A program made the translations under genes and the position numbers. The notes beneath the pieces are model-generated. The model saw only the letters and a list, made by a program, of their open reading frames with translations, was not told the origin of the DNA and did no database searches. A DNA stretch of 64,000 nucleotides from Prostheceraeus crozeri. Taxonomy: Eukaryota > Platyhelminthes > Polycladida > Euryleptidae. Shown here piece after piece: positions 18,101-29,726 of the stretch. The DNA lies in NCBI GenBank assembly GCA_907163375.1, contig CAJQUW010009226.1, positions 62,001-126,000 on the forward strand. Direction: 5' to 3'. Numbering within the stretch: the stretch's first letter is position 1; each line of letters starts with the position of its first letter.

Positions 18101-21100
18101 TTAATAGTCCCTATGTGTCATTTTTCTAACGATTGACTTCGAGATGCCTTTCGCCCGTTTTATAGAAAGCTCTGAGGATTTTAGCTTCATGAAGTACATC
18201 TTGGGGCGAAGCAAGATCATCTCCTCTATCTGTTTGCCGGCACACTCATCCTTGAAGCAGCCAAGCTTCGCTTTATTTGAGGTAGAGTAAAGCGTATGGT
18301 CAATGGGATAGTTGGAACTATCAAACTTGGGTGCTAAATATTTTGAAATGTCTTCCTGCTTGACTTGGCTAGTGGTAGTCAAAGCTAGGAAGAAGCAGTC
18401 TGTATCGCCTCCTACTAATTCCACATGTTGGATCAATGGACACGTTTTAAAAGTGCGGTAAAATAACTTGCACATTTCTAACTTGGAGTGATCCAAGACA
18501 GCTTGACCGACATAAATCGGTTTGCAAAGTTCTACTTTAGATTTTAGCATTTTAAAACCAGTGATGTCTTCGGAAATGACATCATGTTGACAAAACAACG
18601 GCGAGCGACATAACTTGATACTCGTTTCCGGATCAGTCACGATACGATAGTCCATGCGCTTTCTTACATCCTCCATAGTTTTACCAAAGAGGGCATTATT
18701 CTTAAATTTAAAGAAGTCCTTTTCGAAAGGATTCTTGGATTCAGCCCGTTTCTAGCTATTAAATTCTATATACGGTTTTAGAAAGGGCTTCTGCCTAAAC
18801 TGGATAGCGCGATGGACTTTGTCAAGTTGCATCCCCATACCTAGATAGAATTTGAGGATGGAATAGTGCACGATGTAATGCTGCTTGCTCAATTGGGTGA
18901 GCAACAACTTCCTAGTGGGTTTATATTTTAAGTCATTTTCCACCTCATACTGCTTATTGTGTTCTTCCATAAAGGGAGAGAACATATCTGGACTGACTAT
19001 GCCAGATTCGGGTGCGAGAGGAAAATCAACGGTTCTATTCTTAATACAGTCTGGATAGATGATGTCGACTTCAAATAAATAACCTATGTCGGCCCCAACT
19101 CCCAGTGCCATGATGTGTGCTGGATTGGAGAAGTGTTCAATGTCATGGGGCTCTACCCATTGGAAGTCAGACTGTGGCAAAGGCTTGGATAATGCACGCC
19201 CATATAAATTATTTTGGTCTATGTACATTAAATGCGTGGTCGATCCTATGTCTTGGGTGCTGTTGACAACATGTTTGTTGACAAATGTTAAGCCACCCCT
19301 AATACCACGTTCAAATAACGTGTACATTTCGGCATCTTGCAGTAAATGTATGCTCTCTTTCGTCATCTTGAAGGCTGACTGATAGGACAGACCCGGCAGA
19401 CTAAGAAAATGGACGGGGTCTAAGGCGTCCTGTTCTAATGTGACTTTCCTAAAAGTCTCAAACACGTCAGCCAACAGATAGACGTCTAATTTTAAGTAGG
19501 CAAGCATTTGTCACCAAAAGTGCGACACCTAAATTCTAACCATACTTGCTCTGCATGCCTATAATCATCCAGCGAACAGTCCTCACCCGTCAAATCATTT
19601 TTAAATTTATCGATGGACGGAAGGGACGTCTCCTTCAATGTGTCCATTCAACTAAAATAACTATAAGGAAACACCCCTTTCCGTCGTATCAGACTGTCAC
19701 TTATGTTGGGATAGTCTTTCTTTAAATGTTGAGTGAGGGGAAGTGTTTCTAAATTATTAGCCAACGCGGCTAAGGAAGAAGACATAATTTGAAAAAGCTA
19801 TCTAGAAACTTTATGTCATAGAAGACAGGCTTCCCTCCTTCGTCTTATCGTTTTGGACTTTGGCAGTGATGCACATAAATTTTTCCTTACTTTGTGCAAT
19901 CACTTTGGATGACCAGGATTTCATTTTACCGAATCCATGGCGAATGATGATGTCAGCATCATAGCATTTAAAGTAATGAAAGATGACGGGGAGCGTTCGC
20001 CGTTTGAGCCTAAGTTTCATATTGCATTTACTGCATAAGGCAGACCTAAATTTACCACTGAGATGGCAATGGTCCCTCACTTTCTTATGTTGCTGATCAT
20101 CAAAGGATGAACAGCAGCGGGGACATTCCGTGGTCCTATCAAATTTGTGTTTATCGGCTTCTGTGAAGCACATGGGTTTCCTAGTCAGCTCCGTTTCATA
20201 CCGTTGATTAAAACGGGCTTTCCTATCTAAAAAGTTGAGGAAGTTTTCAACGCAATCCTTGCCTTGCCACACATGCATTTTATTTTGGTTCCTATAATAT
20301 GGATGCCAAACTTCATAACAGGCAATGGCTGCTGGCTCATGACTTAGGTCTTCTTGTTCAATGTAACATTCAATGTCCGCATAGATGGTACATATAGGAC
20401 TGAGCTCATTGCCGTTTTCCTCATACCTATAAAATTTATCTTTGGGCATGACTTCCATTTGAAGTTTACCCCGAGAGCACCACTCGTAATGCTCTTCAAA
20501 AAATTGTTTTCACCTAAAGCGCCGTGTGCAGCGATCACAGTAATAATGTTTGTCATCATAATTTTGTTGGTGGCGATACAATCTAGAAATTTTGGGAATG
20601 CCACAATAATGCCATTCTGGGTGGTTGTCGCTATAGACTAGAAGGAGATTGACAACCCGGTCGAAGTTACTTTGGCGATTGTTATACCTAACGCCCTTCA
20701 GACCTTTTTCCCAGAGATGGAGGACAATCTTAATGTTGTTGAGTTTTTCAAATTGGGCGATGCATTTAAAATCTAATGTGTTGACATCTAACCCATCAAA
20801 CTTAAGCTCATCCTCCCATTCACGATAGTGAGTGATTCGTTCACGATGTACCCTTATATCATTGTAATGAAGAATGGAGAGGACGGCATACTTGAAACAC
20901 TGGGACTAACACTCTACATTGACGACAGCCTTTTTGTTAGCCAGTGCTTTGGGGAGGGTGAAACAACCACTCCCTTGCAAATTTTCTAAAAGATTTATTT
21001 TAAAGTCTACCTTCTCTATCCCATCAAAGACCAGACCGCTGTCTCTTTCATTAAATTTATTTAAGTTGCTGACGAGATAGGTCGCATGTCTCTCTATCCA

Positions 21101-21760
21101 CTCGTTTACATCACCTATGAGATCAGCAGCACAGGAGGCTATCCTAATGGTCACAGTGGACTCTACTTCTCCCGTGCTACTGTCTACCCTATTGAAACGA
21201 GCAGTGAGATAGAACATGGCGCCCTAAAAATCTATCTAAACTCACCAACATTTGATGAATTAAGCCTATATTATTCATCAAGAAAGGATGAATATCTTGC
21301 ACAGCTTCAGAGCTTTCTAACTCATAGTCGCGAACGAGCCCCTCAAGGGAAAACTTGCTCAGCCTTAGAGTGACGTTGTTGTCAGTGTAAAGCTCAGTGG
21401 GATGAGTGTGACAGAGTGTGTGCGAAGAAAGAACAAACTCTGTAGGAAAGGTCTTCTGACACGAAGAACAGGAGAAGCCGACGTGCGATGAAGGATGCTT
21501 CCTACCTGATGACGTTGGTGGTTGCCTCACACTGCCACAGGAACCGCCTTCGATGTGGACTCGCAAGTTGGTGTTGTTGTAGCACGTACGTCCATACCCT
21601 TCACACTTGGGCCGTTGAGGGATCGGTCGGCGCTTTCCCCCCTGCAGGCATTGCCAGCGGTGTGACGTCTCAAACTGTAGGCTGAGGCGAAGACCCTGTC
21701 ACACCGCTGGCATCGAAAGTCCTTCTCCTCTTCGACTTCAATCTCCCTCTCCTCTCCCAC
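18101..21760 (-). pseudogene. polB: DNA polymerase B of element C with N-terminal zinc fingers, broken
   Basis: On the minus strand, in gene order: two C2H2 fingers (FRCQRCDRVFASAYSLRRH near 21.7 kb; FSCSSCQKTF near 21.5 kb); the N-terminal domain (FSLEGLVRDYEL; SGCFTLPKALANKKAVVNVE near 20.95 kb); the linker with YYCDRC (near 20.55 kb); Exo I CTIYADIECYI (about 20,385); an EndoVII-like finger with CPRCCSSF and RDHCHLSGKFRSALCSKCN (about 20,050-20,130); Exo III LAYLKLDVYLLADVFETFR (about 19,450-19,505); motif A MYIDQNNLYGRAL (about 19,220); the motif B region near 18,680; motif C VGGDTDCFFLAL (about 18,400); and KRAKGISKS near 18,140. It is the same broad type as element A's polymerase but distant from it. 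Roughly six or more breaks. Confidence 0.8.
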
Positions 21761-23115
21761 TATCTATAACTCCTCCTGCTCCAACAGTCTCTCCACCGAC
21801 TTGACGGAGAGGAGAGGGACTTTGACCGCTGGAGGTGGTGGTGGCGATGCAGGGATGATGATGGACGGGAGGGAACGTCGCCCTCCAGGAGGTAGGCCGC
21901 CAGATCTGTTGAGAAAAAAAGATTAGTAACATGATCATAATTTCAAGTTTGAAGTCTTAGCCCCCTTTTCCCAATCACGGATACTTACCATGTAATGAAT
22001 TAATCTCCGGCAACACCGATGGACGCGGAGGAGGTAGGAGAGGGACGCGAGCCGAGGGTGGAAGGGTCCTGGGCTTCGGTGTCGGTGGGACGTGGTGACG
22101 AGGAACAGGGACTGGTGCAGGGACGGACGCAGGGAGCGGAGCAGGCGGTGGAGGTGGGGCGATGACGATACCCGAGAGAAGGGTCTCACCTTGGCAGAGG
22201 TAGACGGGTGGGAAGGTAGGCCCGGAAATTCAGCTTCAAATCTCCGCCTCCCGGCTTCCTCCCACTTTCTTATCTTGGTCATATCTGTAGAGAGATTAGA
22301 TAATGAGACAAGGATAATGCAGGGGATCTGAAACAGTCTAAACATGAAATGTTAAAGATACTTACACTTGCCAAGCCGCTCATAGGCTTCCCCGATTACT
22401 CCTTGGGGGGGGGTTTCCCCATTTCGAATCATTCATGCACTGAAAAAGAATGACAGCAAAGATAAGCAGAGGTAAAATTTTGATTTGGTTTAAACATGAA
22501 CAAAATAAGGGAAGGGCTCTTGATTTTAATGAGGATGTCTACCCTAATGATGTTAGTAACAGAGTCCACTTGATACAAATACTTACATTGCTCGATGGTA
22601 TCCTTTTCCATCTCAGCAGCAATGCGATAATTTTCAACTTTTGTAAATTCCATGGCAGATAGTCGATTGCAGATTACGTTAGCAGATTTCAATCACTGAA
22701 AAGGAAATATGAGAATCGTTTCATTTGCCTAGTCAACGTTTATCATGGGAACAATCATTGAAGTGACATCTAATGCATTACATTTCACTCTACTCCATAT
22801 CATAAAGACTAACCTTTGTCGAATGGCTGAAGTACTCTGACCTGGCGAGAGAAAGCGTCACGTTGAGTATGAAGTCGAACGCCCAACATGAGCAACGGGT
22901 CAGAGGTTTCGGTCTAACAAACGACGAACAACCCGTGCAACGCAATCCCTCTACGGCAGTACCCGCCGTTCCGAAGGAACGCTCGAGCAAAGGAGGTATT
23001 ACAGCGATGATATGTTTTATGAGCAGAAGATATGATAGCAAGAGACTATTCAACTTGATAGCAAGTCAAAACAACCTGATAGCAGGAGCTCACCGACACT
23101 CACCTTGTGAAAGAT
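21761..23115 (-). other. Leader/upstream region of the element C polymerase
   Basis: Minus-strand stretches here read as short Pro-rich and charged protein pieces (for example APPPPPAPLP near 22.15 kb and KIRKWEEAGRRRFEAEFP near 22.26 kb) bounded by intron-type GTAAGT and pyrimidine-CAG signals, so the transcript probably has several small 5' exons. None of the pieces has a recognised domain. The region also holds a run of eight G at about 22,406-22,413. Confidence 0.4.
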
Positions 23116-23146
23116 AAATGTGAAGAGCAGAGCTGGTGCACTGCCT

Positions 23147-23153
23147 TTTATAA
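23147..23153 (-). promoter_or_regulatory. TATA box for the leftward polymerase transcript
   Basis: TATAAAA on the minus strand (TTTTATA on the plus strand). A donor-like CAAG/GTGAGT lies about 45 bp downstream near 23,100, so a short leader exon is plausible. Confidence 0.45.
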
Positions 23154-23291
23154 GATTTTCCTAAGCGGTGAATGGATGAGACCTCTCGTCCAATCACAGA
23201 CGATCTAGAGTTCCCGATGTGCGCACGCACATTTTCAACGCGTTCTTGAAATCGTCTCAGGCAAATATGATGTTTAGCAATAGACTCAACC

Positions 23292-23744
23292 ATGGCACCT
23301 GAAGTCAATACACTGAAACATGATGATTGTACGATTCGTTTTCATCAAGAGAGCTTCGGAGGCTTAATACAAGATTACATCCTTGAGTTTCAAAGGGAGG
23401 AGACAGAATTGGAAGCATGCTTAGACTACACACGAGAGATATTTACGGAGTTGATATCTTATTTCAAAGACAGTCTCATCAAGGCTCACTTAATTGCACA
23501 TGTCAATTACATTCATTTTCCACAAGGTGAAGTAGCGGAAAGTGTTGACTTTCAATTTCGTTCCTATGGACAAGAATATGTTACTGATGCTTCTGAGTTT
23601 TATACACGACATCTGCGGAAGATTATTTCTCGGATGGACAACTTTTATGGTTACGGCGATCATTTGCTTCTGAATAAAATAAAGCATATTGTCATTGCTA
23701 TTAGTAGAGTGGGTTTCAATGATGTTAAATCAAAGACCAAATAA
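23292..23744 (+). CDS. Free-standing polymerase-B N-terminal-like domain, copy 2
   Basis: An intact 150-residue frame starting MAPEVNTLKHDDCTIRF. It shares with the 14,633 gene and with the element C polymerase the pattern F-G-x-I-x-D-Y-x-L-x-F, a Leu-rich helix, a strand pair and a FYTRHLRKIISRM helix, ending with a hydrophobic strand. No catalytic residues are seen. It is transcribed divergently from the polymerase leader, about 140 bp from its TATA box, so the two could share a control region. Role unknown, possibly a partner of the polymerase (inference). Confidence 0.5.
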   Translation: MAPEVNTLKHDDCTIRFHQESFGGLIQDYILEFQREETELEACLDYTREIFTELISYFKDSLIKAHLIAHVNYIHFPQGEVAESVDFQFRSYGQEYVTDASEFYTRHLRKIISRMDNFYGYGDHLLLNKIKHIVIAISRVGFNDVKSKTK

Positions 23745-24183
23745 AGTATTTTTCATGACGACTTTTTGCTAACTATACCTTAGAGGTAAGGAGTCTCTAC
23801 TGATACCATGTAGTTGATTTCTATAAACGATAGACTTGTTACCCTTCGTGGTAGTATTATTCATCAATGCTTTATCATGTTGAGTTCAATCTTTGAAATA
23901 ACTATATTTGGAACATCACATGTCTCCCTATGTTTTTTTTCTGCTGATTTTACTAACTTACGTTTTCTTCAATACTTGTATAGCAATCGACTGCGATACA
24001 GTAAAGTAACGTTCAGAGCTTGTTCACTAGCGAAGAGAGAAGTCTGTGATGTGCTGCATGTGGTGCAAGGGTGGCCTCCCATTTCATTCCATTCATCATT
24101 TATTCTTCTCCTCTGCATTCCATATCCGAACATATGTGGCGGGCTTGGGACCGCTTTAGCTGCATTAGAAGGTTGGCCCTTAA
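23745..24183. other. Gap between element C and the first piggyBac remnant
   Basis: No gene recognised. An open plus-strand frame at 23,814-24,203 runs into the transposon end and has no family features. Confidence 0.4.
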
Positions 24184-25957
24184 CCCATTTAGCGCCAGTG
24201 TAACGTTTTCGTTACAGCACTTTTCGGAATCTGCTGTCTTCTCCAGCTAGCGATATATGATACAATATTTTGATTGCCATACATGATTTATCATATATTT
24301 TCAGGCAAACTATCGCCAATTCACAAATTAGCACTTTTTGGTGCTTATGTTTGATCACGAAATTAGACAAAAACGGGCTTAAAATCTGCTTCTATACTGG
24401 AAGACACAGTGGATGAACGTGCACATGTAATTTACTATCCATGTGATTTGCGTAATCTCATTATTCTTAAAATACCGAAAATAGCAATGAATACTTCATC
24501 AGATATACATTCATGACATGGCATGTCAATTTTTTGGAACCCTAACGGTTTAGTTACACTGGCGTAATATGATCTACAAAATGTCAAAAACAACAACATT
24601 TAGAAAAAACGTAAATGAAGTAAACGATGGTGAGTACTGTCAATTTTCTTCAAAACTAATGTTTGTTGAATACTGAAAACGAACAATTATATTGGAATAT
24701 TGCATTCCTAGTGTATTATATGAGTGTGTAATGCTTGTTGCTATTTAAAGTCTATGGATTTCCCGTCACAAAACCAACCGAAGTCCATTCCTGTAGTATT
24801 TTCCTCAATATTAGACTTGTTAGCTCATGTGCGGAAGCAAGTCAAAGAGGGATCAAATCTCAAGCATTTCCTCTTGTAGCTTAATCATAAACATTGCAGG
24901 GGGCCAGTTCGCGTGGGCATAGAATACAAAGATGTCCTCCGACTCGAGCAATTTCAATGCAAAACTTCTTTGGCCGTAGACGATGCGTTTCCCCTACAAG
25001 GGCACGCCAGCGGCTCGAGACGACCCAAACTGGTTTAAAATATCTATAAAGGCTAAACTTGATTATATCAACCTGTGCAGTTATCTGAAGACAATACCCA
25101 AGATGTTGCTAACTATAGATGAAGAAGTTACTGAATATGCAATAGGCCTAATGCCGATGATGACGGTACATGACTATTTCCGCAAAAACCTCCAGAAGTA
25201 AATGCTTCATCAGAGTTATGAGACGATGATGAGTTTATGTGCTTAAGATGTTTGTCTGTCAAACGATGTCTCATCAGCTAGTTATATCGCAGGGCAGTGT
25301 GAGATTCCAACAAAAGATGACTAGAATGATCATTTCAGTAAACAGAAAAATCAGTCAATAAAATGGCAAATATCGGGGTAATTTTCATCTTCGTAGATAG
25401 GACAAACATTCTCTGGATGCATTTCAAGGCAAGAATCTCTATGAGATACTTGATACGCATGCTGATGGTCTCATCGACCTTGGTGGCAGAAACCAATGAC
25501 TACCCGGGACAAAATAATTGTTTAGGCCTACATAACGCTAAACAATCTCAAATGCATTCATTTCTTGGTGTTCTTTATTTATGTGGACATTGCGAATTAC
25601 TGAGACGTCTCCAACTCTACCACGACTTTGGTGTCGATGTAGTGAGAGAATATTTCTCGACATGACTTTCGAAATTCAAAAACTTGTTCTCATTTCAACG
25701 ATAACGATTTTATAGCAAACAGCAACGACAAGTAGTATAAAGCAGGCCTTTGATTAAATTTGCTAATTCACCGTTTCGACAAATACCTCTGAAATATGAT
25801 GGAGAGCTTTTATGATGAAGCTATGACTCATTATATCGGCAGGAATTGCTTGGAGCAAGTCATAAGTTACATTTGAAAAAAACATGCTTTTGTATATTTT
25901 GACATCATATGACGCCATCGTAACGAAATCGTTACGGCTTTAATTTCTAAAAAAGGG
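24184..25957. mobile_element. Decayed piggyBac-type element
   Basis: The left end reads TTAA then CCCATTTAGCGCCAGTG, with the palindrome GTAACGTTTTCGTTAC. The right end, in reverse complement, reads CCCTTTTTTAG..., with CGTAACGATTTCGTTACG and ATGGCG, next to a decayed TTAA (TTAT). An inner repeat of the left end (CCCTAACGGTTTAGTTACAC) lies at about 24,540. Inside, a short open frame ending near 25,665 has SFLGVLYLCGHCELL, resembling the AFIGLLYLAG helix region of piggyBac transposases. The rest of the gene is unreadable. Non-functional. Confidence 0.6.
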
Positions 25958-26068
25958 TTATTGTAATGAACTGGTCATCATATATTATTCTTAATTATAA
26001 CATTCTGAAATACTTACCACCGTTTTTATAGACAATTTGCCGATATTTATATAGGCGGCTTTAATTAA

Positions 26069-29000
26069 CCCTTTGACGGCGATTGGGTTCTGGTGACCCA
26101 AGTTTTTGAATGGTTATATATGTGGGGTGACGTATATTGATGTAATTTTTCTCACCTTCTTTATACAATATATATCGTAAAATAATACTTTCATGGGATA
26201 TGGACTGATTGGATATATATTTGTGTTCTCTTCTTAATGATTTGAATACAGTTAAATTTGAAAAAAAAAATTCAACACATATGCCGTCCCCTAGACGAAA
26301 CCAAGCACAGTGATAAAGCAAATCAGGGTTGCATGAATTGTTAGACTAGTCATAAATAACATCTGAAAACCGAGTTTCGATTTCTTATTTTTTTTACTCA
26401 AGAACTGATGAAATTGCTGTTTGGGTCTCTGGTGACCCAATCGCCGGTAAGGGTAAAAATTTCAATTTTTTCGTCATTTATCATATTGATGGGAAATCTC
26501 TTGTGAATATTACATTTGAAATCCTGTGAACATTGGTTATCGGTTAGCATTCAAATAGCAGATTATAACGCTTGTGTTCATGTAGGTTATTTGTAAGAAA
26601 ATCGCTATGTTGATATGGGTCTCACGTGAGCTTCATAGACTTCTTGTCTGAGCATGGATATCCATGGTCTAGTGCATGAATGCTGATTCGCTGAAAGATT
26701 CTGCGTAGTGGTACGGGAGTATGCAGAGTATAACGCTTCAATACACGTATTGTGTATGTTTCATGTGAGCCTCACAGACAGATTGTGTGACTGATAGCTG
26801 AACGCTGATTCGATAAAAGTACAAAGAGAGTAGCATCACCAGTTTCGACAACTGTAAAGTGTAGGAGTATCGTTGATTCTGCCGTCTCTGTGAGTGTTTC
26901 TATTTTGCTTCGTTATGGCCACCAACAGTTCATCACGAAAGCGATATTTCAATATAACTCAAATGAATTCTGATCAAATATACGCGCTACTCGAGTCAGT
27001 AAACAGCGACGACGAAGAAGACATTGAAAACTTGATGAATGATTCCGATACGGAGTTCATATGCCCCGAATCAGAAGAACGAGACATTTCAGCTGAAGAG
27101 CCAACTACGTCTTTCCCCCTTATATCAGCAGCAACGATTCATGGTGAAGGTGATGCTAACAAGAAAGAAAAGGCACCTGTAGAAGAACCTGACTGGACTT
27201 GGAGAAATAAAGAACTTCCCATAGATCGAAAAGAATGCAATTTAGTTGGAGAGGTTTTATGCAATCTAAGTGTCGACTCGCCACCTTTGGATACTTTCAA
27301 GACAGTGACAAATTGTGAAGTTCTTATTTCTCATATTGTTGAACAGACGAACTTATATGCTCAGCAACGTCGTCGAGCGTTCATGACAAACGCAGAAGAA
27401 ATGTCAGCTTTTATTGGTTTGAACTATATTATGTCAATTAATAAATTGCCATCAATTGATGATTATTGGTCAACAGCCACTTACATGGGAAATGATGGTG
27501 TGAAGTGTGCCATGCCACGAGACAGATTCAAACTAATTCTACAGAATTTACATTTTTCTGATAATACGCAGGAGGATAATTCGACAAGTGATAAAGCGGC
27601 TAAAGTTAGATTCGTAATTAATCATTTAAATTGCGCTTTCCAAGCATCGCTTGAGAACTCTGATTCGCAAAGCGTCGACGAACATATGATAAAATTTAAA
27701 GGTAAATCGTCTATGAAACAATATATTAAGTCAAAACCCATCAAGTGGGGTTTTAAGATGTGGTTTAGATGCTGCAGCAAAACTGGATACGTGTATCAAT
27801 TTGATATTTATCTTGGTCGCAAAACTGCAACGCAAGAATACAACTTAGGCGAAAGTGTGGTTCTACAATTATGTGAGAAACTCAACGGTTCTTACTGTCA
27901 AGTTTTTTTCGACAACTTCTTCACAAGTCCAAGGTTGATCAAGCAATTATTTGAAAATGGGATTTATGCTATGGGGACTGCAAGAGTAAACAGAAAGAAC
28001 ATGCCACGCCGTCTAAAAGTAAGTGAAGTTGCAACTATTTTTTAATGTCTTAGAATTTTAAGTAAATTACCATGATTACTTAAATTTTCAAGCCTATTAA
28101 TTTTTTAAGCTCCTGCAAACTGAAGGTTAATGCTCTTAACAATATTATAACCTCAGCAATATGTTGGGGCAAGTTTTAGTCATTCTTCAGATTTAGTAGC
28201 GGTGCACGTATATATTTTTTATCAGTATACAGAAATTTCCGCATGTAGTCAAGTGGCGCCAGATTTTTCGATATATTTTTGATTTCTCATATTTGTATGT
28301 TTATGAACTTCGATCTAATATCTATAGATATCAAACATAATTTCGACGATCTATCAAATATAGTAAAAGGAATGGATTTTGAACATTTAAAAATAATGTT
28401 CAACTGTGTTACTGTTATAACTGAATTGACCTTTTCAGGAGGACAAATGCATGAAGCGAGGCGATATCGATTTCAAATTTTCGAATCAAATTCTTTGTTG
28501 CAAATGGATGGATAACAGGTTCGTTCTGATGTATCGGCTGCTTGACATATTCATAATTCTGATCATAATGTTTCTTATGTATTCATTTTTCATCCGAACT
28601 TAAAAATCATTGTAAGCGTTATAAGAAATTACTTTATCTAATCCGTAAGGAGTGTTCTAGAAGCCTAACTACGAATAGGCTATATTGAGATAAAAGGTAC
28701 AGGCTTAGGTAAGATTGTTAGATTGTTTAGAACTCTTTGAAACTACGTTTGTGTCGAAGTATAAATGTATGTAAATTGCATGATAGTTTTATCAACTCTC
28801 TGATTTCAGGTCGGTCGTAGTTCTGGCAAACAATGTCGATGGAGCCGACGAAGTAAGTTCTGTGTATAGGCGACAGAAAGGAACAAGCGGAAAGACTGCA
28901 ATAAATTGCCCACTGGTTATCAAGCAATACAATAGTGGAATGGGAGGTGTGGACCTTGCAGACCAATTGAAGACCACTTATCAATTGGACAGAAGATCAA

Positions 29001-29726
29001 AATACAGGTTCTACCTGCGCATTTTCTTTGATTTGATTGACATCGCTTGTGTCAATTCTCATATACTTTTCAGGAAATTCACATCAGCCAACATTGATCT
29101 CAAAATTTTCAAACTTAGTGTTGCTGAAGGTTTGATTGCTCAATACTCAAGCCGTCAAAGGGCTTCTTCCAAATCAAAGGCAACTAAAAGGAAATTTACA
29201 TCAATTCCTTCATCTGGTGAAATAGCACATCTTCCTACGTTTGGTGATAGGAAGCGTTGTGCTCGTTGCGCAAAGGCGAAACAAGACAGAAAAACCTTTG
29301 TCTCATGTGTAACGTGCAGTGTACCTCTTTGTTTGCTCAAGGAACGAAATTGTTTCCAAATGTTTCATAATAATCTGTAAATGAATTATATGCTGAAGTT
29401 TATATGCACGTACATGAAAAACGAACTTTTATCTAACTTTTTTCAATGAATAGTGTTTATTCTAATACCTACTTATCATCATAAACAATATACAGATAGT
29501 AATTTAATCATAATAAAGTACATACAGACTAAATTTAGAATTTCACATATTTCGATTACTTTTACCTTTACCGGCGATTGAGTCACCTGTGACCCATCCC
29601 AGATTTCGGACAGTATTGAAAAATTGAAATATTTAAGTTAAAAATATGTTATCTTAGTCACTTCTCATTCATATCAGAGAAAAAAATATTAAAATTACTT
29701 ATCAATTTCTTATCGCTGTCAAAGGG
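26069..29726 (+). mobile_element. piggyBac-type transposon, apparently near intact
   Basis: The left end is TTAA (26,065-26,068) followed by CCCTTTGACGGCGATTGGG. The right end, in reverse complement, is CCCTTTGACAGCGATAAG next to TTAT at 29,727-29,730, a one-base decay of TTAA. Inner subterminal repeats GACCCAATCGCCGGTAAG (about 26,436) and its inverted counterpart (about 29,570) match the outer ends. The 3.66-kb unit contains one complete three-exon transposase gene. The decayed right target site suggests the copy is not brand new. Confidence 0.85.
26915..29380 (+). CDS. piggyBac transposase, three exons (26915-28018, 28439-28518, 28810-29380)
   Basis: Cut-and-paste transposase for TTAA sites. 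The ATG at 26,915 has a good context (GTTATGG) and is preferred to an in-frame upstream GTG. The exons meet in phase with GTAAGT/TTTTCAG and GTTCGT/ATTTCAG introns and give about 584 residues, near the usual 590. Exon 1 has an acidic N-terminus, the MSAFIGLNYIMSINKLPSI helix region, the first catalytic D in SVDEHMIKFKG (about residue 254) and the second in VFFDNFFTS (about 332). Exon 2 is the MKRGDIDF...WMDNR segment. Exon 3 has the third D in MGGVDLADQL (about 441) and a C-terminal Cys/His cluster (CARCAKAK, CVTC, CFQMFH). No breaks are seen. Confidence 0.88.

Larger units (their letters stand above)
12560..23745. mobile_element. Polinton-like polymerase-B element C without recognised capsid genes (broken)
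   Basis: A set of genes facing inward from both sides: plus-strand genes at 12.7-17.0 kb, a minus-strand polymerase B at 18.1-21.8 kb with an upstream leader region to 23.1 kb, and a plus-strand gene at 23.3 kb. It carries PolB with an EndoVII-like finger, two free-standing PolB N-terminal domains, a DEDDh exonuclease-like gene, a Cys/His protein, a TBP-like gene and a duplicated gene with GFYSF and YMGP-type motifs. Composition is less AT-rich than in elements A and B. I find no capsid, ATPase, protease or integrase, so it is either a distinct lineage or incomplete. Ends are not defined by visible repeats. Broken, roughly ten breaks. Confidence 0.65.

Noticed and set aside
21488-21685. Plus-strand frame over the polymerase zinc fingers
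   Set aside because: Shadow of the minus-strand C2H2 fingers, which have clear Cys/His spacing.
22092-22331. Arg/Trp/Asp-rich plus-strand frame
   Set aside because: Antisense of the Pro-rich leader region of element C; composition artefact.
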